DNA of 64,000 nucleotides from Phanerodontia chrysosporium (GCA_001910725.1 MJGA01000057.1:1-64000), one strand, 5' to 3'; positions 1 to 12,542 are shown, numbered from the stretch's first letter. Notes: generated from the sequence alone by a model not told the origin. Numbers and translations are program-made.

Positions 1-395
1 CGGCGCGAGGCGAGGGCTGCTGCTCGGAGGTGCGCCCGCAGGAACGCGAAATCCGTGGTCGAAACGGCGGCGCGAGGCGAGAGCTGATGCCCGCAGGTGC
101 GCCCGGTCCCGCTCGCCGGAAGGCGAAATCCATCGTCAAAAACGGCAGCGCGAGGCGAGGGCTGCCGTTCACCGGGACACCAAATCCGTGGTCGAAGACG
201 GCGGCGCGAGGTGACACGCAAGTCTAGGGCTGCTGCTTGGAGGTGCGCCCCGTGCCGACGCCAAGGTCGTGGTCGAAAACGGCGACGCGAGGCGAAGGCT
301 GTTGTTTGGAAGTGCGCCCGGTGTCGCTCGCCGGAACGCCAAATCCGTGGTCGAAAACGGCGGCGCGCTCGCCGTCCAGAGGTCGCGGACTGCGT
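1..395. repeat. Degenerate tandem array (about 56-81 bp units)
   Basis: At least five diverged copies of a unit starting AAATCCGTGGTCGAAAACGG and continuing with GGCGCGAGGCGAGGGCTG lie head to tail, beginning near 49, 126, 182, 263 and 341. Unit length varies (about 77, 56, 81 and 78 bp). The array runs off the left edge of the window. It is very GC-rich and opens frames on both strands, but none resembles a protein. Confidence 0.7.
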
Positions 396-3300
396 CGATG
401 CGTCTACGGGGAGCATAGGTGAGCGTCGAAACCGGCTGCCAGCAGCGTGCGACGCAGCTCACTTCATGAGGCAGAGCATGGCCGTCAAGGCAAGACCAGC
501 ACTCTCGCCTGCCAAGCGGCGTGACCCCCCACCGTCAGCGAGCGCCAACGCACGCCAGCGGACACGTACACGCGAGCCTCCGGATGTACACTCCCGCCGC
601 CGACTCACCCGCGTGGCGCGGCGGCATTCATTTTCCACGCCAGCAGACGCTGCTGAACGAAGCGAACACCGTCTCCGCACGCGGAGCCACCGCGCCCCGG
701 GGTTCACTCATGGCTCAAAGCTGCCAGCGTTCGAGCTGCCCAGTCAGCGCCGCAACGGCCTGCTGCTACAAGGTACGCCATCTCTGCACACCGCAGACTC
801 TGCCCGCCGCTGACCTCTCGTCAAGCAGCAGAATAAACACTGTATATTTCACGCTCGCAGGTCCCGTTCCGCCGCTCAGACGCCAAACAATCGTTGCCGC
901 CGTCGCAGCGGCGCCGGACATCGTTGTGGACGGTCGAAACATCAGAGTCGGTCCGTTGGTACACCCTCGCTGTCAACGAGGCCGGCCTCCTGTCGACGCA
1001 CCGTAGCAGCAGCCTCTCACAGGCCGTGAGCTGCACCGACGCTCTCGCGAGCACCCGCTTCGACTGGGTGACGTCGGGCCATCCACGCGCGTCCGCTCGA
1101 CGGCGTCGCGACGGGCGGCCGAGGCGTGCTCGTTCGCAGGGAATCGAAAAACCCGTCGGGTGCACGCCGGCAAGAACTCGACGGCCCGGAGAACGCTCAC
1201 TGGGCACAGGGCGTCGCGACGGCCGGCGGAAAGCGTTCCTCGCGCACGGCCGTCGGGGAGGCCAAAGGGCGAGACCGCTGACGGCGCGCGGGGCGCGGCA
1301 GCAGGGCGCCCCGGCGTGCCACTCGAGCTTGGACGCACGCGTGCAAGGCCGCCTCAAAAACGTAATCCCCGCGAGTCCGTTTGCGGCTCCGCCTCGATCA
1401 CCTACGCGTCCGTACTCGTCGCCCAGCGGACCCTCCACGTCGTTCCCCCGGCGCCAGCCCGAGTTTCCTCTCGATCGTGCCGCGGGCTGCCGCGCCTGCG
1501 TCGTCCATCTCAGCCGCCTCGGTGCCTTGCTCGTCTCGCCTGCTCACGGGCAGCTCCCGCGCGCCCTTCTCCGCCTCCTGGGAGTGCTCGAGCACCGTTT
1601 CGACGGCCACAGCGTCTCGTGGGTTTCTCGCGAGTCGGCTGTCCGCCGCCGTGTCTGTCCGCCCGCGTGTTCTGCAGCCCCGTCGTGCTGTGCATGGTTC
1701 AGGCTGTTGCACGAGCGGCTCACGCAACGGCTGCAGCACTCGCTCGCCGGTCTCGTGGCGTGTGTTTCGCTCACGCTCGCCGAGCATGCGTGCACGCTAG
1801 CAGCACAGGCAACACCGCGAAGCCGTGTACCTTTCCGCGCCTTCCTCCGGCGTGCATCCCGTTCCGGCGGAGGCGCCGCTCACGCAGGCCGCAGCGGTAG
1901 CGGCGGCCCGAGACGTACGTGCGCGCGTGTGTATGACCTGGGCCATCGCTTCTGCGGGGAGGTGCATTCGCCGCTGTACGCCGACGGAGCCATCGGGTGT
2001 CCAGGTCCAACGGGCAGCTCTTTCTGCCATGCTGCCGGCCGCTACGCAACGACAGGTAGCGCACTGTGATGGCGCTGCACAACGGCGCATAAAGATTCTT
2101 GCGTCGCACCTGCCAAATCTTGGTCTCATAAAGTTAAGCGCACTCCGTGCAGCCGTTCTCCGTCTCGCTTCGGTGCCCCGCAGCCATCTCATTGCCGCGA
2201 CAGGCGGAGGACGAAGATGATAGACAGTATATCAGATATTCTGGTCTGTACCCGAGATACTACTGCAGGCAGTCTGCCTTACAATGTTAATGAACATATT
2301 CTAGCTGGGCAGTCTCGTACCAGCAACCAGCCAGCTGCAAGCCTTGCAGGCGATTGGCAGCTCGCTTGTGAGCTGTCTGCAATCCTCTCTCGCGAAGCCA
2401 AGAAGACGCCACGCCAAGCCTCTGTCTGATCGTGCTAATTTCGTGCCTGTTTCGTGGAACTGCCGGTGCCCCGCTGCCATCAACGGCAGCGTTTCCGTCA
2501 TGCTGTCTGATGGCCCTTGGCATGGCTGCACACGAAAATCACTTCTGAGCATCCAAGGTTAATTTCTCATGAGTGCATTCCCTCAGAATGTGTAGCATCC
2601 AGTCAGCGTGTGCATCTGAGTCAATTCAGCCTGAGAGCTTGAAGCAGCCATAGCCTCAACGGCCTCAAACAGAATGATATATTTTTGTCTGCCTGGCATG
2701 CAGACTGCGGGTCCCGGCTGTGGACCATCAGATCCAATCTGACCGTCCATAGCCGGGACCTGCAGACATCACACCGCAGCAGCCGAAAACCAGAGGCCCT
2801 TTTCGAGAGCCTGCTCAGCTACCGATGCCATTCAGATGGCACATCGACGGACGACACTACGACCGAGCAATTCGACAGAGTGAGCTCACGCCGATTTGTG
2901 ACACGGATGTGACCGTGGACACCGCGCACGCAATCGGAGTAGCCGGCAGCGCTCAACTTTACCGCAACGCCGACGACCGCTCAAGCTTGCAAGAATTGCA
3001 ATGACGGATGGACACTGGCAAAGCACACGCAGCCACACGGAGGCGTAGAACACGAAACGAACAACACATCCTGCCGCTTGGACGTCGCGCGTCGCGGGCA
3101 CGGTAATCGTGTCCAGAGCCAGAGCGGAGTCTTGCCAGTGGACGTGCGACAGTCAGCGGGGTAAATTACGCGAATACCTGGCTCCCACGAGCCGTAAGCG
3201 GTGCGTCCTACTCCGTCGCTCACGTAGTCGAGTTGTAAATATTTTAGCTACGCTCATGTTGCAGGTTCCCGACCCGTTCTGCGGTGTTATGCGTGCCTGG

Positions 3301-4279
3301 ACGGGACCAGCGGCAAGCCAGCGTTGATGCCGCCGAACCCGCCGCCGCCGCTGCCAATGTCGGCTTAGAGTCATACGTGGCCTTCCGCGTCATGTACAGT
3401 CTCGACCGCACGGCGCAAAGTGCCCAATGCCGCGTGGAATCTATGACGGCTGCCGCAGAGTTCTAGGTCAGTTGCGACGTGCTTCTGGCTTGCTCAGGAT
3501 CTAACTCATACCAGCAGTGTCCTCGAGAGTTTGAGCCCTCGCGGCCGGCTTGGCTTCCAAAGGCCGGGCGTCCCGCATTCGTTCCGGAGGGACTCTGCAC
3601 GGAGCGCGGGGTGCTGTCTCAGGCACGATGGCGTGGACGGATGAGCTACGCCGATGTAGAATGTCACCGCTTGCCACCCTCGATCCTGCGGAAGCGCGAC
3701 CGGCCTGGGACTCCGAGTCGTCGCAGGTCACCCGTGTAGCCGATGCCACACTTGCCGCGCTCCCGGAGCCATCCAAAAGCCATGGTCGCCGTTGCTGGGA
3801 TGCGCTGCTTCGGTCGACGTCTCTGCCGCGAGCAGGTGTTGGGTGTGCTGTCCTTCCGCAACGCGAGCTAGGCAGTGCTTGCCCGTTACTGGCGCTGTCT
3901 GCACGCTCGCCGCAGCTTGCGTAGCACGACAACAGCCAGTGACTGCAGCCGTCGAAATATCGGACGGAGGACTCGGCAATAGATGCGGAAGCGATGCCAC
4001 CCGCTCATCAAACTCGGTGCCCTGGTTGAAAGCGTCCATTGCGGCGGGGACGCGAAACAGAGACTCCGCGGTGCGGTCGAGAAATCCCTTCCCCGCACCC
4101 CTCGCAAGGCCGTTTGTTCACGCGCTCACGAAGCGAACACCTGATTTCGCTTCGTACAGCGGCAAGGCGAGCCGAACGCCACGAAGCCCACCACCGACGT
4201 GGCAAGGGGCAATATCGTCGGCGCGCGCTCTCTCAGAATCGCCCCTGCACCCCTCCGCGTACATCAGGAAACACTGACT

Positions 4280-4400
4280 TTGCTACGGAGCTCTCCGTGG
4301 CTGGTGTAGCCAGTGTAGGTGCGGTAGAAAGGTTGGGGTTTACGGAGCGCCCGTAGCACCACGCCAAGGCTACGGAATGCTACGTAGCAGACGAGTTGGC
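4280..4400. repeat. GCTACG-rich cluster, copy 1
   Basis: The word GCTACG or its complement CGTAGC recurs several times in about 120 bp, including GGCTACGGA followed by GCTACGTAGCAGAC. A similar cluster occurs at 5610-5745. Confidence 0.45.
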
Positions 4401-5182
4401 AAGCATCAGCTACAGGAGCTGTCTGTAGTCGGGCATGTCACACGGTTTTCAGGCAAGCATAGATGCATAGTTGAATACTAAACAATGTATAAGATATCAA
4501 ACACATATGTACATGTCTACATCAAATCCCTATGTACATGTCTATATCGACCAAGTTGACATACTACACTGCCAATTACAGTGATAAAGGGCAGGTGAGC
4601 ATCTGAATAGAACGAAGGTAAGCGCAAGTCAACATAAATGCACCGAAAGTATACCGGAGAGACTCACTTGACACACTGCTCTATCCATCGAAGCTCTGTC
4701 ACAACCTCCATAGTTACATCCTCGGTGCTACAGCAGGCAGACGGTTAGTAGCAGGTCAAAAACGACAATGAGAGAAGGGGAGACGCACCTGTCCGACAGA
4801 TCCACGGTCCCGAAAACGCGGCGACACTGACACAATACTGACTACGCACCATTGAGGCTTCGAGTGGGCCGAGGGGCTTGCTGGGTTAACGCGATGACGA
4901 GCTTGCAGTTGTGGACGAGCCCACGACGCGCAGGGGCAAGGGCTATCCGTGGCGTCCTGCCTGTGTTGCATTCGTTTAACAGGGACCTCCTGTCGCACTT
5001 AGCGGGCTTTGCTTACCACCGTTCTGATTGGTGTGCAGCGCAGAAACGACTGCATGATTTTCGGTCTTCGGCGGTGTTCGCGAACATGACGCTGGATGAG
5101 CCACGAGAAGGGGCTTCAGGATCACATTACCGGGTTCCTTGGTAAATCCAACTGGCGGGTGGTCACTCTCTGTAGTATGCAC

Positions 5183-5205
5183 GAGGACGAGAGAGAGAGA
5201 GAGAG
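5183..5205. repeat. (GA)n microsatellite
   Basis: A run of alternating GA of about 20 bp interrupts otherwise unique sequence. Confidence 0.8.
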
Positions 5206-5609
5206 GAGTGTAGAGGTCAGAGAACAGACGAGGCTTAAAATTTGCGCCCGATGACGCGGCAGCATCGGGAAATACCGGATTGGCGCCCATCGTATCCTCA
5301 AGCTTTCCAAAGCCGTGCTCGGTTTTGCTTCCCTTGCTCGACTCGAAAGCTTGATGCTTGATTGTTCATTACTGCATGTAGTGATGGTCCAACGTCTGAG
5401 CTGGTGTGAAATGACCAGAACTGAGACAGTGGTCGATAGAACATGGTAGGTAGTAGTTCGGCCAGTGGGTCGACGTCCTCGACGATGCTCCCCGGCGAGT
5501 GCACGTTGCGGCACAGCTGATGCAGGCTTATATCCAGGCTTGGTGCTTTTTCACGACTTGTAGAGTTAATCTGGAGGACAACTTATTGCTTTTATTTTCC
5601 TTCCATTTG

Positions 5610-5745
5610 TACAGTGCTACGGAGAGCACCGTAGCAGGGAGGTCAGCTACGCAGTGCTACGTGGGCTACGGAGATGTAAGTCGCGCGGCCGCTGCTACGG
5701 TAGCAGACATCATCAACGCGCGCGCTACGGCGCTAAACAGTGTTT
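5610..5745. repeat. GCTACG-rich cluster, copy 2
   Basis: Repeated GCTACG/CGTAGC words, including GGCTACGGAGATG and GCTACGGTAGCAGAC, resemble the cluster at 4280-4400. The two clusters lie about 1.3 kb apart and might be remnants of one repeat family or the ends of a decayed element. No terminal repeats or coding capacity were seen between them. Confidence 0.4.
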
Positions 5746-6439
5746 CCTGATGTAGCGAACGCCGAGTCCGCCGCCAACAAGCGGGCGCGTGAACGCGTGG
5801 ACGCCGAACCTTTGCGTCCGCGCATGCCAGAAGACGACTCACCGCAATGGCAAGGGCAGGAACAGCTCGGGCCCCACGGCGGCGGGTAATCCGCGTCAGA
5901 CTCCTTGAGTCGTCGGAGGGGCTCAGGCTCTCGGAACGCTTCTCTGGGCGATGAATCGGCGCCAGAGGGAATGTCCCGCGTGGCCGAGACCGTGACTTGC
6001 ACGCTAACGGCAATCTCGAGGAGAACCGCACGCCAAGCACACACGAACGCACTCGGAGGCGGTCTGCAGGTATTATACTGGGTGCAGGGGCACCCTAGGA
6101 GGTGAGTGACGGAGTACTACTACACGCGAACGAAATTGACAATTCGATGCTCTTCATGTAGAACGCACGGATGCACGGGGGAACGTCGCGACTCGCCTCC
6201 ACCTCCCCGATCCTCCCTTCGCCGCAAGTCGCGGTGGCACGACGCTGAAGCGAGCTCGGCAACCAATCACCCGTTAGGGGCGTCCATCAGGTGGCGCAAG
6301 CGGAAGACGGAGGCCAGGCCTGAGACACGAATTCGCGAAGACACCGCAAATGCGCCGCGCCGCGTAGAGGGCTCCAGCCCTCCGGGTGAACCTCGCATGC
6401 TGACGAGCCTCGGCGGAGGGAGCCCTACGGAGGCGGTGT

Positions 6440-6469
6440 GGCATGAGGGCAGGCGGCATGAGGGCAGGC
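6440..6469. repeat. Two perfect tandem copies of a 15-bp unit
   Basis: GGCATGAGGGCAGGC occurs twice head to tail. Confidence 0.85.
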
Positions 6470-6994
6470 GGGGTTGTATTGTCTCGGACAGTATATTAGG
6501 TGTGCAGAGTCTCGCCTCCTTTCCTCAGCAGTTTACAGTCCTCCTCAACGTGTCCCCGCGCCTTTCCAGCTCTCCCGCACTCGCCCTCTTCCTCACCGCC
6601 GAAACCACCGGCCGCTCGTCGCCGCCAGCATGCGGTTTGCAACCTTGCCGCCGCCTTCAGGCTGCCGTTGTCCTCGCACGACACCGTGACGACGCTGCCG
6701 CCGTGCTTCGACCGCCGGATTGCAAGAACGCTTGCAGGCGATATCTCTCTCGTCCTTTCCGCCGACTACATCTAGTAAGTGCATGTCTCGCTTCCCGTTC
6801 AATGCGACTAACCGGACTCAGCAGTGTAGCCTCGACGTGACGGAAGAGCCTCGAGAAGCCTCTCGATCCGGTCGTTGTACCAGGTACATGGCCCGATCGT
6901 GACGACTACAATCTCAGGTACAGGACACGTGCTGAAGCCTCGCGTGTACCTGCCTGTGAGCGTGGTTAGCGAACTGGATACGCTGATATAGCTC

Positions 6995-8622
6995 TGTCTC
7001 TCCAAATCCCAACTCAAGACTCGGATTTCGGGGTCCATTTAGTACATCACCGACGGCACGTCGCCAAGCCCCGATCTCGCGGCAGCGCCAGGTACGCGTT
7101 CCCAGTTGCATCGCCGTTGAGATGTATTCGCACGCTGAGTTATTTACAGTTGTCGCCGACGTGCTGAAGTGCACTCTCCGTAGTCTTGTCTCTCCAAATT
7201 CCTACTCCCGCCTGACGATACGGTCCCGCGTACATCATCTAAAATCTACTGTGAGTTCCCCGCTCCGCAAGGTCTGATCGCCGCTGAGCTACCGTCAATT
7301 TCGTACAGCGGTCTACTCTCCGCCGGCTCACTGGCCCGCATCTCTGGTCCCCCCGGCGCCGTCACTCATCCGCCGTCCCCCACGCGACGTTTGCCCCGCC
7401 ACCGCAATCGATGCACTGCCCCCCTCTGCCCGCCGACTCTACCCGCGGTGCCGCCGTCGACGACCACCGACGGAATGAAGTCAGGCGCTGTCGCCCTTCG
7501 TCTACGGTTCACTTGAGTAAGCTGATCCCTCCTCGACGCTGCTGATTGGCTTGATCGTGCTCACTCCAGCCGCAATCGCACTGTTGATACCCTGCCCTGA
7601 GAGGCCCGGCGTCCGGCCGTCTCACGTCGTGTCATCTGGACAGCCGCCAGGAACATGGCTACACGAGGTACGCGATTGTTGCTGGTGATTTGCCGCCGCC
7701 TGTGGTTCTAACACGAGCCGAATTCCTTGCCGCAGTCTTGTCTCTCCAAATCCCAACTCACGAGCCGCGTCCGTGGAGTCGGTGTTCCTTGCCGCCACCC
7801 GCAGCGCGCCCAAGCACCGCGCCGATGTCGTGGCAGCTCTCGAATCGAAGAGGCCCCGTCGTCGCCGTGCTCCGAGTCGGCCGGACACATCCGTCTCGAT
7901 CGATCGCACCATCGTCGCGGTGCACCGGCAGAAACCCAACGGTAGCCTCGCTCCAGACTGTCGTCTGCCACCCCGCATGCTCACTTTGTGCCCTAGCCAA
8001 GCCCATGGGACAGCTGTCAGCCAGATCGCCGCCATATGCCCCTCGGTCCAAGGTATGCTGCCAGCCGTTTATCAGTGTTTCAATGCCACACTTATGTACA
8101 CCGCTATCCAGCGCGACCTCGCCGCAGCCTTGTCTCTCCAAATCCCAACTCACTCACAAGCCGTTTGGTCTTGATGCACTGTGGCCAGGTGACAGTCCAT
8201 CCGCGTTCTGACTCGGCCGGTCAGAACTGATGCCATCGCAGTGAGGTCCCCGCCCGCCGCCGCGACGAAGATGTGAGACGACGGCGGCAGATACACTATG
8301 CCGACCGATGCGGCCCCCGCCTCGCCGACCGCATTGCCGCCGTCGCTGCCGCTGTCGCCGCTAGTTTCTATCGAGACCCGGACATGTCGTCCGTTGCAAG
8401 CACCCGGTCCACTTCGCGGTTTTCGGTCTCGTGCCTACGGCCAAGTTGGAAATCGGAACGCGTAGGCGGCCGCTACCGTGCCGAATATCCCGCTGGCGTC
8501 CGCACCCGCCCTTGTAGCACCTTTGTTTACCTCGTGAGCCGCCGCGCCGCCGCACGCCGAGTCGAGAACGACCGCTGACCGATCACGGTTTGCATAGCGG
8601 TGCCTCTCCAAATCCCAACTCA
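6995..8622. repeat. Five dispersed copies of a 22-bp word
   Basis: The word TCTCCAAATCCCAACTCA, preceded by TG(T/C)C, occurs at 6995-7016, 7739-7760, 8131-8152 and 8601-8622, with a diverged copy at 7187-7207. Spacing is irregular (192-552 bp). Copies three and four also share the preceding GCCGCAG(T/C)CT. The complement reads Ser-Trp-Asp-Leu-Glu-Arg in one frame at most copies, but the surrounding frames are not conserved, so a repeated nucleotide element is more likely than a repeated peptide. Confidence 0.7.
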
Positions 8623-9712
8623 AGGTCGTCCGATCGCTCTGCCCGCTGCCGTCTGCCTCTTAGCGGTTGTGTGTAATAGTATAGCAGCAACGGCGCCTGT
8701 ATCGATCTGTGCGAAGAGCCTGTGTACGAATGATAGCAGTCCGCGCACGCTGACAACCTTATACTGCTCTTAGTCCATAGTCCTGTATTAGATAGAGTGT
8801 GATCTGTCCACCGGCCGTCTTTGCTCCGCTAGCTTAGCTTCTATGCTCTCGTCTGTGGTAAGGGCATGCTTGTACCCCTCCCGCGCCGACACGGGAGAGT
8901 TGCAGCAAATGGGGCCGCCTGTACTATGCTCTCGAGTGGCCGTCTTGCAGTCTCATCGGCTGGGAGCTGGACGACTAGCTACGCGACATCAGGGCGACGC
9001 GATTACGCAAAGCCTTCCGCGGACACGCTCGACATCCGAGTCATACGACAGTCGTGAGCACACCTTTTTCAATCACACGGCGCAAGGTACTGACAACACG
9101 ATATATTGTTCTGTATAGGTGCTACTACATCTCGGTACATCTACGACCTCCAACAACGGGCATCCTCGTCCGGTGCCCTTCGAACATACGCAACCCGCCT
9201 ACAGACGCCCGAGCACACGCGGACACCGGTCTCGTGTCGTCTACCGCCGCCGCCGTCTGAAGAATGTTAACGGGTCGCACGTACCTTGCACGGTGAGTGT
9301 TCGCTTTCGCTTTCGCGCTTTGACCCCGCTGTTGACGCGATGAGATGCGGAGAAAGGGCCGCGCCGACGACTGCTACCGCCGCCGCCGCACCGGTCGTCA
9401 GTGTCGCCGTCCATGGGAGCGCGATGCGCCCTACTCGTGCGTTCACTTGTTCGTCTCTCGGGCACGGTCGCTCACGCGTCGCCCAGACTCTGCTACGCCG
9501 AGCCGCACCGATCGTCGCCATGACGGTGACACGTCCACTCTGCGCTCTCGACGAGCGGGCAGCAGGCCCTGCGTTCCGTGCACCCGCGGTCAGCGCGAGC
9601 AGCCGCAACGCACCCCGTTCGGCACCGCGCCGCAAACCTCGAGACGGTGCTGCAATGTGCGATGAGCGTCCCGAAGACGGCGAGAATGAGAACACGCGTA
9701 CCGGCAGCCATT
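8623..9712. other. No supportable gene
   Basis: Only overlapping low-complexity frames are visible. In particular, no protein-kinase motif (glycine loop, HRD, DFG, APE) was found on the minus strand, where the kinase domain of the adjacent PAK-like gene would be expected. Confidence 0.55.
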
Positions 9713-11303
9713 TTACTCCCATCTCAAGTCGAGTCGAGTCGACAATGCGTCCGTCGCCGTCGCCAGTCTAAGAATATAATCAACCAAACACAACGAAGAG
9801 AATAAAACATCACCGAGCCGGAGCACGCACCACGCGCCGTTGGCGCGGAACGGTCGCCAAGGCTCGGTGCGAATGGGCGTGCAACCACCACCGAGGCCTG
9901 CAGGGTTGGCAGTTTGAGCCTCCGTCGGCGGACCGTGTGCCTTGGCACGCGCACGAAGATCCGCAGACGACGGCGTATGATCAGGAAGCGGGGGCTTGAC
10001 ACCACCTGCTGGTGCGGGAGGTGCAGGACGATTCGCAGTCAGCAATGGACGTGGTGGGGCTGGTCGAGACGGTTGAAGTGAGCCAGGCGTCATGGGAGAG
10101 AAACCAGGACGATTTTGTGCACCTGCTCCAACTGTACTCGAATACTGGGCGTGAGACCCGTTCACCAGTTCCGCCGCACGCGCAAGATCACCGTTCAACG
10201 CTCCCGGGGCCGAATCCTGCCGTTTCATCTGTGGACCGTCAAGAGAGGTTTTGCCAGTTGCGCCTGAGCCAGCCAGTCCGACACCTGCATAACGAGGAGC
10301 ACTGACGTTGTCACCATATGGAGAAAGCGTCGCGCTGCTGGCGTAGCCAGAGCTTCCCAAAGAGTTCTGACGTCCTCCAGAGAGACCAAACTCCTCCATT
10401 TCACGCTTTTGGTGGTCGGTGTAGAACTCGAGGACATCCAGGACGGCTTGTGGATCCTTGGCGTAATCTTCTCGTGTGATGGCGGACTTCGTGAGTAGTT
10501 TGCTCCATGCGTCGGGAAGGCCCTAGGAGCACCGATGAGGCGGTGAGACGTTGCGGCATCGCAAAGATCTCCCACTTACAGTGAAGGCGCCCGAGACGGG
10601 ATCAAATCCGACATGGACCTTGTGGACAAAGTTCGTGGGATTGCTGACCCCCATGAGGGGGCTTCGTGAGTATATGTCGTCTTGCCAACCGTAAAGCTCT
10701 TCGTCATTTTTGAGCGAAAAGAACATGCGCTTGTCCTTGGTTTCCAGCAAGAGGCAGTACGGCTTCAGATCTGTCCGCTCGATATTGGCGATATCGGAGA
10801 GGTTCACGACCGACTGGGGTTGGTTGGATTGCTATTGAACGGGTAAGTCTCGTCGTGACGCGCCATACACATGTCAAGATGGAGCGGTCCGGGGATTGGC
10901 CGGTGTCGGCAAAGCGTGCGACAGAGCATCGCGAGCGGTGCAAGACACGTGTGCCGCGTCGGGGGTGGAGAGAGACGGCAGGAAGACGCACCTCGTTCTT
11001 GTGAATGAGCAAGGCCTGCTCCTTGAGCACGAGCCACTTTGGCCTCCACAACCAGCTGACGAGCCCGTCTTCCTTCACGCTGACGACGCCGCAGCGAACG
11101 ACCTGTGCGCTCGATATGCTGTCGGAGGTCCTGTTCGGAGAGCCACCGATGCCAGAGTACGAGGCGGCGTAGGACGAGCCAGAGGGCGAGGAGGTGCCGA
11201 CGGAGAAAGACGAACCGTAGCCGGAGGGCGCATTCCTGCCTGGGGCGGGAGGCGCGGGGCGGGTTGGGGTGAGCGAGGTCGGGGTGACCTGATTGTAGGC
11301 CAT
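9713..11303 (-). CDS. PAK/Cla4-type PH-CRIB protein lacking its kinase domain
   Basis: Three exons are read on the minus strand: 11303-10992, 10831-10580 and 10522-9713, with introns of 160 and 57 nt, giving about 457 residues. A Pro/Ser-rich start is followed by a PH domain (residues ~69-160, with WRPKWLVL and DDIYSRSPLMG) and a CRIB Rho/Cdc42-binding motif (~166-195, NPTNFVHKVHVGFDP). A Pro-rich linker with PxxP motifs follows. This order is that of fungal Cla4-class p21-activated kinases, which bind phosphoinositides and Cdc42-GTP and act in polarity and septation. The kinase domain is absent: after the linker the frame runs into unrelated sequence and stops. It may be a rearranged pseudogene or a kinase-less Cdc42 binder. 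A possible further intron near 9838-9776 would end the protein slightly earlier. The start at 11303 is the first Met of the PH frame. Confidence 0.8.
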
Positions 11304-12173
11304 GTCAGGGGAGTGGCCTCAGCGTAGTGCTCTGCGAGAACGAAGGGATTGGCGAAGGAGTTTGGGCCGGGAGAGGGACAAACAAACCAGGGTGTTTCAG
11401 ATGAGATCGGCAGGGGTGTGTGGGCCGGTAGCTCGTCGATGTCGTGCACAGACACGGGGTCGCTGTGCTGGACGGCGTGCGTGACAGTCGTGAATGGGCG
11501 TGCTTGTCGTCGTGGTCGACGACGAAGTACTTAGCGGATTCACTTGCCACAGCGGTTCCTCCTTCGGATCTAGCCGAAGGTGGCAACCGGGATCAGTTTC
11601 CGCGATGGATCACTTGTTTACGACGCGGGACTTTGTTTGAACAAAAGAGATTTGTGGATAGATAGCTTGTAAAAACGTAGATGCTAGACGAGATTATTGC
11701 TGCGCAGGATGTTCACTTTGAGGAGTCGTTGTGCGTTTGAGAGCGTCGCTAAGCTCACTGACAACCAGGGTGGTACAGATGCAGTAAGATGAGTCTCTCG
11801 CACATATCCCACACAATTATGCTCGTAACGACTACAACTGGCTCCGCTAGCTATGAAACATTCGGCCGAGGAGGAGAGAAAGAGCAAACTTAAGCACTTG
11901 AGGCTATGACGCTTACCATTCTAGGCGATTGGTGAGAAGGCACGTGATCTACGGATCTGAGATCTACTTCTCCGGACTTCACGAAATCCGCGCACTTTCA
12001 GACCTCATACTCACGCTCACCTATCCTCTGCCTTCAACATAGCCATCTCGAAAAGACTCAGGTGCGCGATCCGTAACTATACAGCTGAGCTTAGCCTCTG
12101 ATGATGTAGGGCATGCACCCGAATGTATAGCATGGTCGGCTTTACTAAGCAGCTTTGTCCGACGCTTCGTGCC
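11304..12173. other. Intergenic, nothing recognised
   Basis: This is the space between the divergently oriented PAK-like gene and SDHAF4. No conserved coding frame is visible. Confidence 0.5.
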
Positions 12174-12542
12174 ATGTCTATGCGCAAGCCGAGCATAGCA
12201 CGCTCGACACGGGCTTCACTCTCCGTCGCACTCCCATCACGGAGGCATATGTCTAGCAATCCTCTGAATCGGCCCTCTCCGCCACCTCTACCGCGCGAGC
12301 AGCAGCGGGAGTTTGAGGAATTGGTCCGCAAGGCGCAGGCCCCGCTCTCTCAGGCCAACATCGGCAGGGCGCAGGCCGAGGCGGAGCTGGCGATGCACCC
12401 CGACGCGCGGCAGCCTATCAAAGCCGAGTTTGACGGCGAGGTCAATCCTGTGACGGGCGAGCGGGGCGGCCCGAAGCGGGAGCCTGTGAAGCAGTGGGTG
12501 GAAGGAGACTGGAGCTTCAAAGGCCGGGTGTCTGACTTCTGA
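12174..12542 (+). CDS. SDH8: Succinate dehydrogenase assembly factor 4, mitochondrial (SDHAF4/Sdh8 family)
   Basis: A single-exon frame of 122 residues if started at 12174; two upstream in-frame ATGs (12123, 12132) would add up to 17 residues. The N-terminus (MSMRKPSIARSTRASLSVAL) is Arg/Ser-rich without acids, as in mitochondrial presequences. The C-terminus holds the family signature: GEVNPVTGERGGPKREP followed by GDWSFKGRVSDF at the very end. Family knowledge: the factor binds flavinylated Sdh1 in the matrix and protects it before assembly into complex II. It is convergent with the mitochondrial uS19m gene, about 240 bp between stops. Gene identity is firm; the exact start is not. Confidence 0.9.
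   Translation: MSMRKPSIARSTRASLSVALPSRRHMSSNPLNRPSPPPLPREQQREFEELVRKAQAPLSQANIGRAQAEAELAMHPDARQPIKAEFDGEVNPVTGERGGPKREPVKQWVEGDWSFKGRVSDF

Larger units (their letters stand above)
396..6994. other. Gene-poor stretch, no supportable gene
   Basis: No recognisable protein was found on either strand. The first 2.2 kb is GC-rich and gives long overlapping ORFs in several frames (for example 894-2069), which look like composition artefacts. A short AT-rich patch lies near 4440-4560. Small repeats are listed separately. Confidence 0.6.

Noticed and set aside
894..2069. 391-residue open frame on the plus strand
   Set aside because: Several equally long frames overlap it on both strands in a very GC-rich stretch; the translation is Arg/Ser/Pro-rich with no domain.
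9267..9722. Minus-strand frame just after the PAK-like gene, checked as a possible kinase part
   Set aside because: No glycine loop, HRD, DFG or APE motif; translation is Arg/Ala/Ser-rich.
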